A model generated the notes under the pieces. It did not search any database, was not told the origin of the DNA, and saw only the letters and a list, made by a program, of their open reading frames with translations. Positions 9,422 through 17,283 of a stretch of 64,000 nucleotides of DNA are shown here, in pieces. Position numbers and translations under genes: made by a program. Numbering within the stretch: the first letter of the stretch is position 1; the number at the start of each line of letters is the position of its first letter. The DNA is from Aureimonas sp. AU12 (GTDB lineage Bacteria > Pseudomonadota > Alphaproteobacteria > Rhizobiales > Rhizobiaceae). Where the stretch lies: positions 62,001-126,000 of the forward strand of contig NZ_BBWH01000031.1 in NCBI RefSeq assembly GCF_001463705.1, given 5' to 3'.

Positions 9422-10632
9422 TCGTCCTTCGGGATATCGACGGTCACGGTGGTGCCGACCGTATCGGAATTCAGATCGATGCGCGCGTCGAGACCGCGCA
9501 CGAGCGAGGTGACGATGCGACCGCCGAGGCCGCCCCGCTGACTTGGGGGCAAGCGGGGCCCGTCCACCGCCCCCTCGCCCGCCTGCGTCCGCGCCTCGCA
9601 GTCCGGTGCGGTGGTCATCGCGTCCGCAAGCTGGCGGGCGACGTTGCCCTCGGCGGGAAGCTGCACGGCCTCGCCGACGCTCTGGTCGGACCCGGCCTCG
9701 CGCACGCCATAGGGCCAGGCCGCGCCGGCGGGCAGGCCGACGCCGTCGTCGGTCACGGTCATCCGGATGACGCCCGAGGACAGCATCTTCAGCCGCGCCT
9801 CGACGAGCCCCTCCTCGCGCCCCTCGAACGCGTGCTTGAGGGCGTTGGTGAGAAGTTCGGAGAAGAGGAGCCCGACGCGCGCGGCCCGCTCGACGCTGAC
9901 CTCAATCGCGTCGCAATCGACGTTGACGCGCACAGAGCGGCGGCCATCGAGATAGCCGATGGTGGAGGCGATGCGGCTGATATAGGCGCCGAGCGGGATC
10001 TGCTGCGAGCGCGCCGAGCCGACGCCGGCTTCCGTCATCTCCTGGTAGAGGAGCTGCAGGCTCTCGATGCGCCGGGCCAGCGCATTGAAGGCGTCGGCGC
10101 TGGTGTTGGCGCGCGACTGCATGCGGATCATGCCGATGATCATCGCCAGATGGTTCTTCACCCGGTGCTGGATCTCGCCGAGCGCCGCATCCGGCGCCTC
10201 GCCGTTCGCACCCGCGCCGCTCTCGGCCAGTTCGCCGCCGAGTTCGCGCTGCACGCCGAGGAAGCATTGCAGCTTCTCCTGCGCGTCATAGAGCGGCGTG
10301 ATCATCAGCCGGTTGAGAAACTTCGTGCCGTCCGCGCGGTAGTTCACGAGGTCGACCGTCACGTCCTCCTCGGCCCGCAGCGCCTCGCCGATCCGGCGGA
10401 CGGTCGCCTCGTCGGTCTCCGGCCCCTGCAGGAAGCGGCAATTGCGCCCGATCGTGGCCTCCACGGCATAGCCGCTCATCCGCGCGAAGGCCTGATTGGC
10501 GTAGACGATCGGATTGTCGTCGAGATGCGGGTTGGTCAGCACGAGGGCGAGCGGCACCTTCGCGAGCGCCGCGGCGGTCATGCCGTCGGGCATGCCGACG
10601 CCGGCGGTCGTCTCGACATCCTGATGACCCAT
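9418..10632 (-). CDS. LOV-domain (blue-light) sensor histidine kinase, HisKA_2/HWE type
   Basis: 404 residues, no membrane segment. Residues about 25-130 form a LOV domain with the canonical flavin motif GRNCRFLQGPETD; Cys64 is the expected adduct-forming residue. The kinase part has the phospho-acceptor His155 in EIQHRVKNH, the HisKA_2 signature, an N box (LLFSELLTNALKHAF) and a G1 box (DDGVGLPAG). Between G1 and the G2-like GGLGGRIV is an unusual low-complexity insertion of about 60 residues (303-364). LOV-HWE kinases of the LovK/LovhK kind feed the general stress response in Caulobacter and Brucella; a similar role is inference. First gene of a four-gene operon ending at 7790. Confidence 0.92.
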   Translation of the reverse strand: MGHQDVETTAGVGMPDGMTAAALAKVPLALVLTNPHLDDNPIVYANQAFARMSGYAVEATIGRNCRFLQGPETDEATVRRIGEALRAEEDVTVDLVNYRADGTKFLNRLMITPLYDAQEKLQCFLGVQRELGGELAESGAGANGEAPDAALGEIQHRVKNHLAMIIGMIRMQSRANTSADAFNALARRIESLQLLYQEMTEAGVGSARSQQIPLGAYISRIASTIGYLDGRRSVRVNVDCDAIEVSVERAARVGLLFSELLTNALKHAFEGREEGLVEARLKMLSSGVIRMTVTDDGVGLPAGAAWPYGVREAGSDQSVGEAVQLPAEGNVARQLADAMTTAPDCEARTQAGEGAVDGPRLPPSQRGGLGGRIVTSLVRGLDARIDLNSDTVGTTVTVDIPKDE

Positions 10633-10801
10633 GCCGTCCCCTTGCGCCGCGATGGTCGCGGTCCTTCAGCTTCACGTGTCCGGTGGGCGCACCCCGGCGC
10701 GTCACGTCCGAGCGCATACCATGTTGGCCCCATCCCCATGCGACACGCATCCTGCCGCGCGATTTTGTCGCGCGGTTCGTTCGCATCGCAAGAGCCGGAT
10801 G

Positions 10802-13723
10802 TCAGTGAGCTTCGTCCCAATTCTGCGCCGCCCGCGCATCAACGACAAGGGGAACGGCAAGTTCCACCACGGGCTCGGCGGCCCGCTCCATCACCCGCTT
10901 CACCACGGGGATCGTCGCCTCGACCTCGTCGTCCGGCACCTCGAAGACGAGTTCGTCGTGCACCTGCAGCAGCATGCGGGCCGACAGGCGCTCGGCCGCA
11001 AGCGCCGCCTCCATCCGCACCATGGCGCGACGAATGACGTCGGCGGCCGAACCCTGGATCGGGGCGTTGATCGCGGCGCGCTCGACGGCGGCGCGCACCT
11101 GCGGGTTGGAGGAGCCGATATCAGGATAGTGCGCCCGCCGTCCGAACAGCGTCTCGACATAACCGGCATGGCGGCAGAACAGCTTCACCCGGTCCATGTA
11201 GTCGCGGATGCCGGGGAAGCGCTCAAAATAGCGCTTGATGTAGGCGCCCGCCTCCTCGCGCGGGATCGAGAGCTGCGCGGCGAGGCCGAAGGCCGAAATG
11301 CCGTAGACGATGCCGAAATTGATCGCCTTGGCGCGCCGGCGCACATCCGAGGGCATGCCCTCGACGGGAACCCCGAACATCTCGGATGCCGTCATCGCAT
11401 GGATGTCGATGCCCTGCCGGAAGGCCTCCGTCAGCTGCGGGATCTCGGCCATGTGGGCGAGCAGTCGCAGCTCGATCTGGCTGTAGTCGGCCGAGAGCAG
11501 CTTGTGGCCGGCGGGCGCGACGAAAGCGGTGCGGATGGCGCGGCCTTCCTCGGTGCGCACGGGAATGTTCTGGAGATTGGGCTCGGACGAGGAGAGCCGC
11601 CCCGTCGTGGTGGAAGCCATCGAATAGGAGGTGTGGATGCGCTCGTCGGCATCCATGTAGGTCGGCAGCGCGTCGGTATAGGTGCCCTTGAGCTTGGTCA
11701 GCTGGCGCCAGTCGACGATGCGGCGCGGCAGATCGTGGCCATCAGTCGCGAGGTCTTCCAGAAGCCGCGCGTCGGTGGCCCATTGCCCGGTCTTGGTCTT
11801 CTTTCCCCCGGGCAGGCCCAGCTTGCCGAACAGGATCTCGCCGAGCTGCTTGGGGCTGCCGACATTGAAGGGTTCGCCGGCCATGACGTGGATGTCGGCC
11901 TCGAGGCTGGCGGCCTTCTGGGCGAAGCGGCCCGACAGGCGCGACAAAATCTGCCGGTCGGTGCGGATGCCCCGCTCCTCCATGCGCGCCAGCACCGGCA
12001 CGAGCGGGCGCTCCAGCCGCTCGTAGACGTGGGACAGACCCTCGGCGGCGAGGCGCGGCTTCAGGACCCGCCAGAGCCGTAGTGTCACGTCGGCGTCCTC
12101 GGCGGCGTATTCGCTCACCCGCTCGATCGGGACGGCGGCGATCGGCTTGGCGTTCTTGCCGGTGCCGCAGAGCTCCTTGAAGGAAATCGGCTTGTGGCCG
12201 AGGAAGCGCTCAGACAGTTCGTCCATGCCGTGCCCCTCCAGCGACGACGAGGCGTCGAGCACGTAGGAGATCAGCATCGTGTCGTCGAGCGGCGCGGTCT
12301 CGATGCCGTGGCGGCGCATCACAAGATAGTCGTACTTGGCGTTCTGCGCGACCTTGAGGATCGCGGGGTCCTCGAGCAGAGGTCCGAGAAGGTCGAGAAC
12401 GCGCCCGAGCGGGATCTGCTCGCCGACGCCGGCCTTGGCCGCCTCGTCCGACAGGAGATCGCCCCCGCCCTCGCCGACATGGGCGATCGGCACGTAGGCG
12501 GCCTCGCCCGGCGCCACCGCCAGCGACAGGCCGACGAGATCGGCGCTGAAGGCGTCGAGCGCGGTGGTCTCGACATCGAAGGCGACGACGCCGGTCTCGC
12601 GGGCCCGCTCGATCCAGTGCACCAGCCGGGCCTCGTCGCGCACCGTCTCGTAGACGCTGCGATCGACCGGCGTCGAGGAGGCCGCCTGCAGCCTTTCGGC
12701 AGCGTGCGCGGCCGGGGTCATCGACAGATGCGAGCCGGTCTTCTCCGCCCCCGGCGTGCCGCCGGGATCGAGGTCGGGGCCGCGCGCCGGGGCGGTGACG
12801 TCGACCGTCGCGGCCTCGACAAGCGAGGCGTCGGTGCCGAGCTTGGCGGTGACGCGGCGCGTCAGCGAGGTGAACTCCATCGCCTTGAGGAAGCCGACAA
12901 GCTTCTCGCCGTCGGGTTCGTGGATGAAGAGATCTTCCAGCGGCACGTCGAGCGGCGTGTGCTGGTCGAGCGTCACCAGCCGCTTCGACAGGCGCGCCTG
13001 ATCGGCGTTGGCGAGGATGCTCTCGCGGCGCTTGGCCTGTTTGATCTCGCCGGCATTCTCCAGCAGATTCTCGAGCGTGCCGTAGGTGTCGAGGAGATCG
13101 GCGGCGGTCTTGGGTCCGATGCCCGGAACGCCCGGCACATTGTCGGAGCTGTCGCCGACGAGCGCCTGCAGGTCGATCATCTTCTCGGGGTAGACGCCGA
13201 ACTTCTCGAACACCTCCTGCGGCCCCAGCCGCTTGTCCTTCATCTGGTCGTAGAGCGTGACGCAGGGACCGACGAGCTGCATCAGGTCCTTGTCGGAGGA
13301 CACGATGGTGACGTCGCCGCCCGCTTCGAGCGCGAGGCGGGTGTAGGTGGCGATCAGGTCGTCGGCCTCGAAGCCCTGCTTCTCCACGCAAGGCAGATCG
13401 AACGCGCGCACCGCCTCGCGGATGACGGCAAATTGCGGCACGAGGTCTTCGGGCGGTGCCTGCCGGTTGGCCTTGTACTGGTCGTAGAGGGCGTTGCGGA
13501 AGGTCGTCGAGGAATGGTCGAAGATGACGGCGAAATGGGTCGGCGCGACGCCGACCGAGGTGTCGCGCGACTCCTCCACCAGCTTCCACAGCATGTTGCA
13601 GAAGCCCGACACGGCGCCGATCGGCAGCCCGTCGGACTTGCGCGTCAGCGGCGGCAGCGCATGATAGGCCCGGAAAATATAAGCCGAGCCGTCGACGAGG
13701 AAGAGATGGTCGCCCTTTTGCAT
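10802..13723 (-). CDS. polA: DNA polymerase I
   Basis: 973 residues from ATG 13723 (MQKGDHLFLVDGSAYIFRAY); the frame extends further upstream but without family similarity. Three domains in order: 5'-nuclease (FEADDLIATY, SSDKDLMQL), 3'-5' proofreading exonuclease with intact catalytic DVETTAL, and polymerase with motif A SADYSQIELR, motif B RRAKAINFGIVYG and motif C QVHDELVFE. It fills gaps during repair and removes Okazaki primers. Proofreading is likely active. Transcribed alone on the minus strand; the facing 650-bp gap holds a small RNA candidate. Confidence 0.98.
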   Translation of the reverse strand: MQKGDHLFLVDGSAYIFRAYHALPPLTRKSDGLPIGAVSGFCNMLWKLVEESRDTSVGVAPTHFAVIFDHSSTTFRNALYDQYKANRQAPPEDLVPQFAVIREAVRAFDLPCVEKQGFEADDLIATYTRLALEAGGDVTIVSSDKDLMQLVGPCVTLYDQMKDKRLGPQEVFEKFGVYPEKMIDLQALVGDSSDNVPGVPGIGPKTAADLLDTYGTLENLLENAGEIKQAKRRESILANADQARLSKRLVTLDQHTPLDVPLEDLFIHEPDGEKLVGFLKAMEFTSLTRRVTAKLGTDASLVEAATVDVTAPARGPDLDPGGTPGAEKTGSHLSMTPAAHAAERLQAASSTPVDRSVYETVRDEARLVHWIERARETGVVAFDVETTALDAFSADLVGLSLAVAPGEAAYVPIAHVGEGGGDLLSDEAAKAGVGEQIPLGRVLDLLGPLLEDPAILKVAQNAKYDYLVMRRHGIETAPLDDTMLISYVLDASSSLEGHGMDELSERFLGHKPISFKELCGTGKNAKPIAAVPIERVSEYAAEDADVTLRLWRVLKPRLAAEGLSHVYERLERPLVPVLARMEERGIRTDRQILSRLSGRFAQKAASLEADIHVMAGEPFNVGSPKQLGEILFGKLGLPGGKKTKTGQWATDARLLEDLATDGHDLPRRIVDWRQLTKLKGTYTDALPTYMDADERIHTSYSMASTTTGRLSSSEPNLQNIPVRTEEGRAIRTAFVAPAGHKLLSADYSQIELRLLAHMAEIPQLTEAFRQGIDIHAMTASEMFGVPVEGMPSDVRRRAKAINFGIVYGISAFGLAAQLSIPREEAGAYIKRYFERFPGIRDYMDRVKLFCRHAGYVETLFGRRAHYPDIGSSNPQVRAAVERAAINAPIQGSAADVIRRAMVRMEAALAAERLSARMLLQVHDELVFEVPDDEVEATIPVVKRVMERAAEPVVELAVPLVVDARAAQNWDEAH

Positions 13724-13988
13724 GGGCCGGTCGTATCGCGCAGGCGCGTGCGAGTCCATGCGATCGCATCGGAGCCCGCGATGGGGCAAGGCGCCGGTGC
13801 GAGCCGCAGGGCGGCGGAGGCGCGGACCGCCGCTCAGACTGACCCGGGCGGATTTCGCCAGCGCCCTGTCAATCCGTAAGACGGGTGCCGGCCACGAACC
13901 AGCCCGAGTTCGGAAGCGGCAGATGCCGGGTCGGATCTGCATTACAAAGGTTTAACCTCTGATATCACGATCATGTGATGGCAGCCGC

Positions 13989-14017
13989 TTGAACCCAAAT
14001 GAGGGGAAGCGCATTTA
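13989..14017 (+). promoter_or_regulatory. Sigma-70-like promoter upstream of the small RNA candidate
   Basis: TTGAAC at 13989-13994, a 17-nt spacer, then CATTTA at 14012-14017. The spacing is right for a vegetative promoter and would start transcription near 14024, just before a series of hairpins. No protein-coding gene follows for 360 bp. Confidence 0.4.
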
Positions 14018-14023
14018 TTCGAC

Positions 14024-14231
14024 AACGGCGCACGAAGCGTCGCCTTCGGTCAAAAGCTCGTCCCCCGCTTTGAAGCCGAACGTGAGCGGATCCATCCCAT
14101 CCCCCCTCTCGGGATCTCCGCTCGATCAGAAGGAGCCGTCGCGACAATCCCCCTCCAGTCCGCGACGGCTCTTCTTCTGTCTTTCCTCCCATATCGATAC
14201 CCGGCGCGCTGACAAGGCGCGCTTTTTTTGC
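14024..14231 (+). ncRNA. Candidate small regulatory RNA between polA and the M20 peptidase gene
   Basis: No convincing reading frame lies here, but three stem-loops follow a promoter-like site. They are 14033-14048 (CGAAG/CTTCG), 14084-14123 (GAGCGGA/TCCGCTC, with a C-rich loop containing six consecutive C) and 14133-14171 (11-bp perfect stem GAGCCGTCGCG/CGCGACGGCTC, loop containing CCCCTCC, then a pyrimidine-rich TTCTTCTGTCTTTCC). A last hairpin at 14204-14222 has a run of seven T. Exposed C/CU-rich loops facing Shine-Dalgarno sequences are a known feature of several alphaproteobacterial sRNAs. I do not recognise a specific family. Confidence 0.5.
14204..14230 (+). terminator. Strong rho-independent terminator
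   Basis: GCGCGC (14204-14209), loop TGACAAG, GCGCGC (14217-14222), followed by seven T. No plus-strand protein gene precedes it, so it probably ends a non-coding transcript. The next gene begins about 150 bp downstream. Confidence 0.75.
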
Positions 14232-14376
14232 GTCGGCACGAGCCGTTTCGATGAAGAGGCGCGCGTTCCCGCCCCTCGCTCGCCGGTTTTGCGTTCGTCG
14301 GCGCCTCGCGCTATGCCCGCTCGCATTCGGCGGCAGCGCACAACTCGGCCTGTCGTGCCCCCAGACGGAGCGCCCC

Positions 14377-15852
14377 ATGTCCGATCTCGACAGCGTCCTT
14401 GCCTGCCTCGACCTGAACCTCGATCGCTCGGTCGAGCGGCTGCAGGATCTCCTGCGCATTCCCTCGATCTCCACCGATCCCGCCTACGCTCCGGACTGCC
14501 GGCGCGCCGCCGAGTGGCTGGCGGGCGATCTCGATGCCATCGGGTTCGAGGCGCGCGTCGCCGACACGGCGGGCCATCCGATGGTGGTGGCGCATCGCAA
14601 GGGCCCCGAAGGCAGCCGCCACGTCCTCTTCTACGGCCATTACGACGTGCAGCCGGTGGATCCGCTGGCGCTCTGGGACACCGACCCGTTCGATCCCCGG
14701 CTCGTCACCATGCCCGACGGCACGCAGCGCCTCGTCGGGCGCGGCACAGCCGACGACAAGGGCCAGCTGATGACCTTCGTCGAGGCCTGCCGCGCCTTCA
14801 TCGCCGAGACGGGATCGCTGCCCTGCACCGTCACGATTTTTCTCGAGGGCGAGGAGGAGTCGGGCTCGCCCTCGCTCCTGCCCTTCCTCGACGCCCACCG
14901 TGCCGAGCTCTCGGCCGACGTCGCGCTCATCTGCGACACCAACATGTGGGACCGCGACACGCCCGCGATCTCCACCGGCCTTCGCGGCCTCGTCGGCGAG
15001 GAGGTGACGATCAAGGCCGCCTCGATGGATCTCCATTCCGGCTATTTCGGCGGTGCCGCCGCCAACCCCATCCATGTCCTGGCCAAGATCCTCGCCGATC
15101 TCCACGACGAGACCGGCCGCGTGACGCTGCCCGGCTTCTACGACGGGGTGCCGGACCTCCCGGCCGAGGTGAAGGCGATCTGGGACAAGCTCGACTTTTC
15201 GGAAGACCAGTTCCTTGGCGCGGTCGGGCTCTCGGTGCCCGCGGGCGAGAAGGGCCGCTCGGTGCTCGAGCAGACGTGGTCGCGCCCCACCGCCGAGGTC
15301 AACGGCATCGAGGGCGGCTATACCGGCAAGGGCTTCAAGACGGTGATCGCGGCGCAGGCGCACGCCAAGGTCTCGTTCCGCCTCGTCTTCGACCAGGACC
15401 CGGCGGCGATCCGCGCCGCCTTCCGCGCCTTCGTCACCGAGCGCCTGCCGGCCGACTGCACGGCCGAGTTCCATGAGCATGGCGGCTCGGCCGCGATCCA
15501 GCTCCCCTTCGACAGCCCGGTGCTGCAGACCGCGCGCGCGGCCCTGTCGGCCGAATGGCCCAAGCCCGCCGTGATGATCGGGATGGGCGGCTCGATTCCG
15601 GTGGTCGGCGAGTTCAAGCGCCGGCTCGACATGCCCTCGCTCCTCATCGGCTTCGGCCTCGGCGACGACCGCATCCACTCGCCGAACGAGAAGTACGAGA
15701 TGACCTCCTTCGCCAAGGGCCAGCGCTCCTGGGCGCGCGTGCTGGCGGCGCTGGACGAACGCGGGGCGAACGCGGGGCGAGTTGACGCCGCGCTCGGCGA
15801 CTTGATGGCGGCAGAAACTGTCGGTACAAAAATATCGTCGCCGCCTCGTTAG
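14377..15852 (+). CDS. M20-family dipeptidase / metallopeptidase
   Basis: 491 residues from ATG 14377 (MSDLDSVLACLDLN); an upstream in-frame ATG at 14251 would overlap no conserved sequence. Di-zinc ligands of the M20 fold are visible: His in YGHYDVQPVD, the bridging Asp in GRGTADDKGQ, the catalytic Glu pair in LEGEEESGSPS, Asp in ICDTNMWDRDTPA and the C-terminal His in DDRIHSPNEKYE. The lid domain (about 200-370) contains DLHSGYFGG. Such enzymes hydrolyse dipeptides or related amides in the cytosol; exact substrate unknown. Stands alone. Confidence 0.9.
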   Translation: MSDLDSVLACLDLNLDRSVERLQDLLRIPSISTDPAYAPDCRRAAEWLAGDLDAIGFEARVADTAGHPMVVAHRKGPEGSRHVLFYGHYDVQPVDPLALWDTDPFDPRLVTMPDGTQRLVGRGTADDKGQLMTFVEACRAFIAETGSLPCTVTIFLEGEEESGSPSLLPFLDAHRAELSADVALICDTNMWDRDTPAISTGLRGLVGEEVTIKAASMDLHSGYFGGAAANPIHVLAKILADLHDETGRVTLPGFYDGVPDLPAEVKAIWDKLDFSEDQFLGAVGLSVPAGEKGRSVLEQTWSRPTAEVNGIEGGYTGKGFKTVIAAQAHAKVSFRLVFDQDPAAIRAAFRAFVTERLPADCTAEFHEHGGSAAIQLPFDSPVLQTARAALSAEWPKPAVMIGMGGSIPVVGEFKRRLDMPSLLIGFGLGDDRIHSPNEKYEMTSFAKGQRSWARVLAALDERGANAGRVDAALGDLMAAETVGTKISSPPR

Positions 15853-16108
15853 ATCGGGCCAAGCGTGAGCGCGCGCTGGCCGAGCGTGGTCTCGACTTCG
15901 CTGATGCGCCCGGTCTCTTCGCAGACCGGACGCTGACGCCGGCCGACGAGCGGTTCGACTACGGCGAGCCGCGGCTCCAGATTGAGGGCTTTCTGGAGGC
16001 TCGGGTCGTCATGGTGGTCTGGACACCGCGGGCGACGTGCGGCACGTCATTTCGATGAGGCACTGCCATGAACGCGAAAGTCGAAGAGTCCTCGACCGAC
16101 TGGATTGA
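15834..16108 (+). pseudogene. Frameshifted BrnT-type toxin remnant
   Basis: Reading from 15834 gives a BrnT-like protein (DRAKRERALAERGLDFADA, then DERFDYGEPRLQIEGFLEAR and VVMVVWTPR). The frame ends at a TGA at 16056, but the family's C-terminal block GDVRHVISMRHCHERE continues in the next frame. Restoring one G in the GGG run at 16030-16032 rejoins them. No ATG, GTG or TTG start is visible in frame; the 5' end merges into the M20 gene. BrnT is the RelE-fold ribonuclease of the BrnTA toxin-antitoxin system, here apparently inactivated. A sequencing error could explain the shift but not the missing start. Confidence 0.75.
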
Positions 16109-16334
16109 TCCCGACGACGCGCCGGAATGGACCGACGAGATGTTCGATCGCGCCGACCTTCACGAGAACGGCGTGCTCATCCGGCGCGGGCGACCGCCCG
16201 CCGAGCATCCCAAGGCCCGCGTCACGCTGCGGCTCGATGCCGAGGTCGCCGCGGCGCTTCGCGCCTCCTGCAAGGGCTGGCAGACGCGGGTGAACCAGGC
16301 GCTGAAGGAGTGGCTCGCCAAGGGCGCGGCCTGA
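16068..16334 (+). CDS. brnA: BrnA-family antitoxin
   Basis: 88 residues. It carries the BrnA signature DPDDAPEWTDEMFDRADLH followed by LIRRGRPP, and a ribbon-helix-helix DNA-binding C-terminus with VTLRLDAEVAAALRA and GWQTRVNQALKEWL. BrnA neutralises BrnT and represses the brnTA operon. It overlaps the end of the broken brnT, as in intact brnTA loci. The antitoxin is complete while the toxin is not, so it may be a relic or may act on another BrnT elsewhere. Confidence 0.9.
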   Translation: MNAKVEESSTDWIDPDDAPEWTDEMFDRADLHENGVLIRRGRPPAEHPKARVTLRLDAEVAAALRASCKGWQTRVNQALKEWLAKGAA

Positions 16335-16391
16335 CGCTCGCATCCGGCTCGACGGACCTCCCGGCAAAACCTCGGGCGTCGAGCGATGATC

Positions 16392-17171
16392 TCAGCCGTT
16401 GGCGGACGAACGCGCGAAGACCTCACCCGCCGCGGCAGCCGCCGGCATCGCCTCCCCGGCGAAAGCACCCTGCGTTACGACCGCATGCCGGAGACTGAGG
16501 GCGCCGCAGCAGATCGCGGCGATCGACAGGAGTTCGCCGCCATCCTCGACGAGGCTGACGATTCCCTTGAAGGCCAGCGACGAGGCCGGGCCGATCACGG
16601 CCCCATGTAGGAAATCGATCACCACGGCGAAGCCGCCCACCGCCGCGATCGCGGCGACGAAGAACAGGTTGGCGCCCTTGCGCTGGTCCGCCGCCGTCAT
16701 TCGCGAGATCACGACGAGGAACAGAGCGAGGAAGGGCAGGAACCCCACGACCTCGCCGACGCGCGAGTCGATGGACAGCAGAGAAGCCAGCTGGTCGCCG
16801 ACCTGCTCGTGGAGGCTCAGGATGTTGTCGGCCGCGATCCAGGCGAAGAGGACGGCGAAGGACGCGATCGTCCGGTCGCCCTGCGCCTTGGCCACCTGCC
16901 AGAGACTGACCACCGTCACCACCAGCATGGCGGTCTCGCACAGCTCGCCGAGGCCCCGGTCCATGGTGATTTTCCATGCGTCGAGGGACGGCCAGATCGC
17001 GGTGACCGCGAAGACATGCTCGGCGATGAGCGCCGCGACGTGAAGACCGATGAGGCCCGTCACCAGCAGTCCAAACGGAATCGCGAGCTGGCCGAACGGC
17101 GGTGTTTGCAGGAAACGAAGCGTGCGGAGAAGCACACCATGGCATCTGCGGAAAACGAGCATCATCGCCAC
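16392..17171 (-). CDS. Six-helix membrane protein of unknown function
   Basis: 259 residues with about six hydrophobic segments (roughly 25-55, 78-98, 102-120, 143-165, 170-195 and 213-230) and an Ala-rich C-terminal tail. I do not recognise the family. A conserved-looking polar stretch (DNILSLHEQVGDQLASL) lies between helices 3 and 4. A 20-bp palindrome sits 41-60 bp upstream of its start. Monocistronic on the minus strand. Confidence 0.6.
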   Translation of the reverse strand: MAMMLVFRRCHGVLLRTLRFLQTPPFGQLAIPFGLLVTGLIGLHVAALIAEHVFAVTAIWPSLDAWKITMDRGLGELCETAMLVVTVVSLWQVAKAQGDRTIASFAVLFAWIAADNILSLHEQVGDQLASLLSIDSRVGEVVGFLPFLALFLVVISRMTAADQRKGANLFFVAAIAAVGGFAVVIDFLHGAVIGPASSLAFKGIVSLVEDGGELLSIAAICCGALSLRHAVVTQGAFAGEAMPAAAAAGEVFARSSANG

Positions 17172-17211
17172 CCCGTGACAGTTTGATGTCGTTTTCCTAA
17201 CAGAACCATGA

Positions 17212-17231
17212 AGGTTGTGAAGTCACAACCT
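17212..17231. promoter_or_regulatory. Palindrome AGGTTGTGA-AG-TCACAACCT, possible operator
   Basis: A perfect 9-bp inverted repeat with a 2-nt centre, 41-60 bp upstream of the membrane-protein start at 17171 and 53 bp beyond the end of the tctC-like gene. The compact symmetry suits a dimeric repressor better than a terminator, and no T run follows. The binding protein is unknown. Confidence 0.45.
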
Positions 17232-17283
17232 GAAGCACTTGCGATACACTGCGAGAGCGACGTCTGACGCTCAGGAAGGCACG

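Noticed and set aside
12194-13879. Plus-strand open frame of 561 codons opposite polA
   Set aside because: Mirror frame of DNA polymerase I.
13989-15476. Plus-strand frame starting MNPNEGKRIYSTT across the small RNA region
   Set aside because: It passes through terminator-like hairpins and runs out of frame into the M20 gene; no family similarity.
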